DNA from: an uncultured Lachnospiraceae bacterium
GTDB lineage: Bacteria; Bacillota; Clostridia; Lachnospirales; Lachnospiraceae
Reading direction: 5' to 3'
DNA length: 45,069 bases
Assembly (NCBI GenBank): GCA_947165275.1
Contig: CAMUZQ010000014.1
Coordinates: forward strand, 1 to 45,069
The first letter of the stretch is position 1; every line of letters begins with the position of its first letter. This document shows, in pieces, positions 42,893 to 45,069 of this stretch. Under the pieces are notes generated by a model. The model had not been told where the DNA came from, searched no databases, and saw only the letters and a program-made list of their open reading frames with translations. The position numbers and the translations under genes are program-made.

Positions 42893-44511
42893 CTCAGATT
42901 CATCTCCCTGATCTTCTTTCTTAAAGGAAGCACAAACTGGGGATTCACCGAAAGTCCGTCAACCCCCATGCGCATGAAGGTCTCTGTCATCTCAAGATCC
43001 CCTGCCAGCTCTCCGCATATCAATACAAGGCTTCCGTGTCTGTGTCCTGCCACCACTGTCATCCTGATCTGCTCTATCACCGCCGGATGATGAGGATCGT
43101 AGAAACGGTCAAGGGTAGGATTCTGTCTGTCCAGGGCAAGAGTAAACTGTGTCAGATCGTTTGTCCCGACTGAAAGGAAATCCGCCTCCGCCGCAAGCTG
43201 GTCAGCTATGAGAACCGATGCAGGTGTCTCTATCATGACCCCGATCAGATAATTCCCGATGGCCTGATGCTCCCTGTGAAGCTCTGCTTCGCACTCATGG
43301 AGGATCTCCTTGCATTCCAGAAGCTCCGAAAGGCTTGTGATCATCGGGAATATGATCCTCATATTTCCGAATTTTGAGGCTCTGAGCATCGCCCTAAGCT
43401 GCACCTTGAAGAAATCCTTTCTCGTAAGGCTTATCCTGATCGCTCTCATTCCCAGAGCAGGATTGGCCTCCTCCGGGAGCTGCAGATAGGGAACGCTTTT
43501 ATCAGATCCTATATCCACTGTCCTTATGATGACAGATCCCGGATTCATATCCTCCACGACCTTCCTGTATGCGAGATACTGCTCCTCCTCAGAAGGATAA
43601 TCCCGATCCTTAAGGAAAAGGTAATCAGATCTGAAAAGACCTATGCCGGTAGCATCATTTTCAAAAACAGTCTCCATATCGTAGGGATTGGAGATATTGG
43701 CGTAAAGTCTGACTTCCCGTCCATCCCTCGTGACAGTCATCTTGCCCTTAAGTCTCATGAGAGAATCCGCAAACTTCCGGTTTTCCTTCATGATCTCGTC
43801 ATATTTTCTTACTGTCTCATCATCGGGCTTCAGGAAAACAAGACCGTTTGTTCCGTCCACTATGGCATCATTGCCGTCACAGGCAGGGGACAGATTCTCT
43901 GCCCTTATGACACAGGGGATGCCAAGTCCCTTTGCAAGGATGGAGGCGTGGGTATTCAGGTTTCCCTCCTTCATGATAATGGCAAGTACATATCTCCTGT
44001 CGATCCTGGCGACCTCGGATGCCGTCAGATCATATGCTGCCAGGATATAGGGCTCCTTCCCGAAGGATATCCCCCTGGATGTGCCCATCAGCTCCTCCAG
44101 GACCTCCCTCTCAAGCTCCAGGATATCATCGCTTCTCCTCATTATATATGGATCAGGAAGATTCCTGATATCGTCAGCTACATCATTAAAACCGAACTTA
44201 ACGCCAAATTCGGCGCATTTTTTCATTTCCCTGATATAATCCTCTACACGCCTTATGAGCCCATGATCCTCCAAAAGCGCCACATGTGAGATGAAAACCA
44301 GCGATCCATCGGTGTCCGAGTTGGCCTCAGCAGCTTCGGCAAGAGCAAACTTGTGCTCCTTTACATTATTCAGAGCATGCTCAAAACGCTCTATCTCATG
44401 ATCGGAATCTTCGTAATCCCCTTCATCTATGTCATAATTCGCTTCGGAATAAAACCGGATCTTCCCGATCACAGCCCCCTGGGCCAGACTTTTGCCTTCG
44501 ATCTTCTTCAC
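42889..44511 (-). CDS. ptsI: Phosphoenolpyruvate-protein phosphotransferase (PTS enzyme I)
   Basis: The 540-residue enzyme takes phosphate from PEP and passes it to HPr. The swivelling domain has the active-site His in GNLNTHASILAKGLGIPCVI; the PEP-binding barrel has GIGLFRSDYLFLKDR, NPALGMRAIR, GVMIETPASVLIADQL and SVGTNDLTQFTLALDR, including the catalytic Cys region LVLICGELAGD. The active-site strand has Asn-Leu-Asn where most EI have a Thr-Ser-rich stretch. The start is GTG 44511, 8 nt after GGAGG; an in-frame TTG at 44526 lies just before that site. No HPr or EII gene is nearby. Confidence 0.93.
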   Translation of the reverse strand: MKKIEGKSLAQGAVIGKIRFYSEANYDIDEGDYEDSDHEIERFEHALNNVKEHKFALAEAAEANSDTDGSLVFISHVALLEDHGLIRRVEDYIREMKKCAEFGVKFGFNDVADDIRNLPDPYIMRRSDDILELEREVLEELMGTSRGISFGKEPYILAAYDLTASEVARIDRRYVLAIIMKEGNLNTHASILAKGLGIPCVIRAENLSPACDGNDAIVDGTNGLVFLKPDDETVRKYDEIMKENRKFADSLMRLKGKMTVTRDGREVRLYANISNPYDMETVFENDATGIGLFRSDYLFLKDRDYPSEEEQYLAYRKVVEDMNPGSVIIRTVDIGSDKSVPYLQLPEEANPALGMRAIRISLTRKDFFKVQLRAMLRASKFGNMRIIFPMITSLSELLECKEILHECEAELHREHQAIGNYLIGVMIETPASVLIADQLAAEADFLSVGTNDLTQFTLALDRQNPTLDRFYDPHHPAVIEQIRMTVVAGHRHGSLVLICGELAGDLEMTETFMRMGVDGLSVNPQFVLPLRKKIREMNLS

Positions 44512-44663
44512 TGAAACACCCTCCAAAAAGTACCCCCCATGCCCATCTTATCGGCAATACCCTGAAAATATGCAGGAGCATGGGTGCATCTCATTATGCC
44601 GCACCGCTTCGCAGCGGTCGCTTAAAAAGTAAAAAGAATCCAAAATTATTATATCATAAAAAC
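44512..44663. other. Divergent intergenic region with hairpins
   Basis: ACCGCT-TCGC-AGCGGT (44603-44618) is a tight 6-bp hairpin of the same GC-rich, TTCG-containing type as those at 40012-40049. CCCATGC (44536-44542) can pair with GCATGGG (44578-44584). No convincing promoter with both boxes was found for ptsI; TATCAT before the small ORF may be a -10. Confidence 0.4.
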
Positions 44664-44822
44664 ATGCGTGAGTATAACCCCAATCTCATACAGGGTATCA
44701 GGGGTGTCTCCGTCGCTCCCATCCTCAGAGGCCTGTCAAGAGACAGAAGAAATTTTCTTGATAAGGAAGATATCAGAGCTTATACTATAAAGGTGTATCA
44801 GTCGATCAGATCACCGGCCTGA
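44664..44822 (+). CDS. Small protein of unknown function (52 residues)
   Basis: The ORF encodes a basic 52-residue soluble protein with no membrane segment; it contains GIRGVSVAPILRGLSRDRR and ends in VYQSIRSPA. I do not recognise it. There is no clear Shine-Dalgarno before ATG 44664; the frame is open back to an ATG at 44580, but that part crosses a hairpin and does not look coding. It lies 30 nt before the receiver-like gene on the same strand and may be expressed with it. Confidence 0.45.
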   Translation: MREYNPNLIQGIRGVSVAPILRGLSRDRRNFLDKEDIRAYTIKVYQSIRSPA

Positions 44823-44852
44823 GGGGAGTCTCATGGATTTGGAGGAATAAAA

Positions 44853-45069
44853 ATGAGCGAAAGACCGAAAAGTGTTGTCATCGTAGTGCTTCAGTACAGC
44901 GTTGTGGTAAAGGGTATCGAACGTAAGCTTACAGATGCCGGATATCAGACAGCGATCCTTAAGGATGGATTTGACAGGCTTAAGGATCTTTCAGTCACTA
45001 CCGACCTTTTTCTTCTGTATCTTCCCGCTGATATATCCGAAAAAGATGACATGATAGAAAAGCTTAAAT
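44853..45069 (+). CDS. Receiver-like (response regulator) protein, 5' part only
   Basis: The first 72 codons are present and the gene runs off the window. GGAGGAATAAAA precedes ATG 44853. The visible part has the alternating beta/alpha pattern of a CheY-like fold: SVVIVVLQYSVVVKGIERKL, then a helix and TDLFLLYLP. The acidic pair after strand 1 and the phospho-acceptor Asp after strand 3 (position of LLYLP) are not seen, so it may be a pseudo-receiver. The output domain is outside the window. Confidence 0.5.
   Translation, partial: MSERPKSVVIVVLQYSVVVKGIERKLTDAGYQTAILKDGFDRLKDLSVTTDLFLLYLPADISEKDDMIEKLK

Noticed and set aside
44580-44663. Longer 80-residue form of the small ORF starting at 44580
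   Set aside because: The extension crosses a hairpin, has the ribosome binding site only 1 nt from the ATG, and reads as non-coding.

Overview
The window looks like chromosomal DNA of a strictly anaerobic, saccharolytic Gram-positive Clostridium relative, most likely a Lachnospiraceae member (Butyrivibrio/Roseburia-like). The basis is the Firmicutes-type order def-fmt-yugP-rsmB-rlmN-prpC-prkC-rsgA-rpe, a PASTA-domain PrkC kinase, a six-subunit Rnf complex in the order C-D-G-E-A-B, a MurE with the DNPR signature of meso-diaminopimelate ligases, frequent AGG/AGA and ATA codons, and strong AGGAGG ribosome binding sites. This is inferred from content and gene order; no search was run. I saw no tRNA, rRNA, CRISPR array, transposase or phage gene.

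Layout. 1-342 is non-coding and holds a 201-nt near-palindromic rod followed by the strong ribosome binding site of a PPK2-type polyphosphate kinase (343-1815). 1828-6950 is an envelope/signalling group: a VanZ-like/transglutaminase fusion, a YfbK-like von Willebrand lipoprotein with 9-residue repeats, and a divergent membrane Ser/Thr kinase with a TPR-like outer part. 6937-20851 is a long minus-strand housekeeping run: def, fmt, a YugP-type protease, rsmB, rlmN, the PrpC/PrkC phosphatase-kinase pair, rsgA, rpe, an unusual membrane-anchored trypsin-like protein, secG, rnr and smpB. 20949-26702 is an L-arabinose isomerase plus a ChvE/MmsAB-type sugar ABC transporter; with a small membrane protein it lies between priA and def, genes that are adjacent in many Firmicutes. 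27221-30938 is priA and murE.

31106-38155 is an energy-conservation block: rnfCDGEAB, a flavin transferase (ApbE), a NusG-domain-II membrane protein, and a convergent Gx/HepT-like membrane transporter. Rnf would couple ferredoxin oxidation to NAD reduction and ion pumping. ApbE would attach FMN to the threonines in the SGAT motif of RnfG and the SSAT motif of RnfD. Just upstream of rnfC is a lipoprotein (38277-39887) that resembles a BtuF/FepB-type binding protein but stops before its C-terminal lobe; its promoter is overlapped by a 13-bp inverted repeat and preceded by a run of hairpins. The window ends with a P-loop sugar/nucleoside kinase, recJ, ptsI, a 52-residue unknown ORF and the start of a degenerate receiver-domain protein.

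Most of the window is ordinary core genome. The parts I would look at again are the rod structure before pap, the truncated binding protein beside Rnf, the non-canonical start and odd catalytic residues of the trypsin-like protein, the palindrome covering the rnr ribosome binding site, and the sugar block between priA and def.
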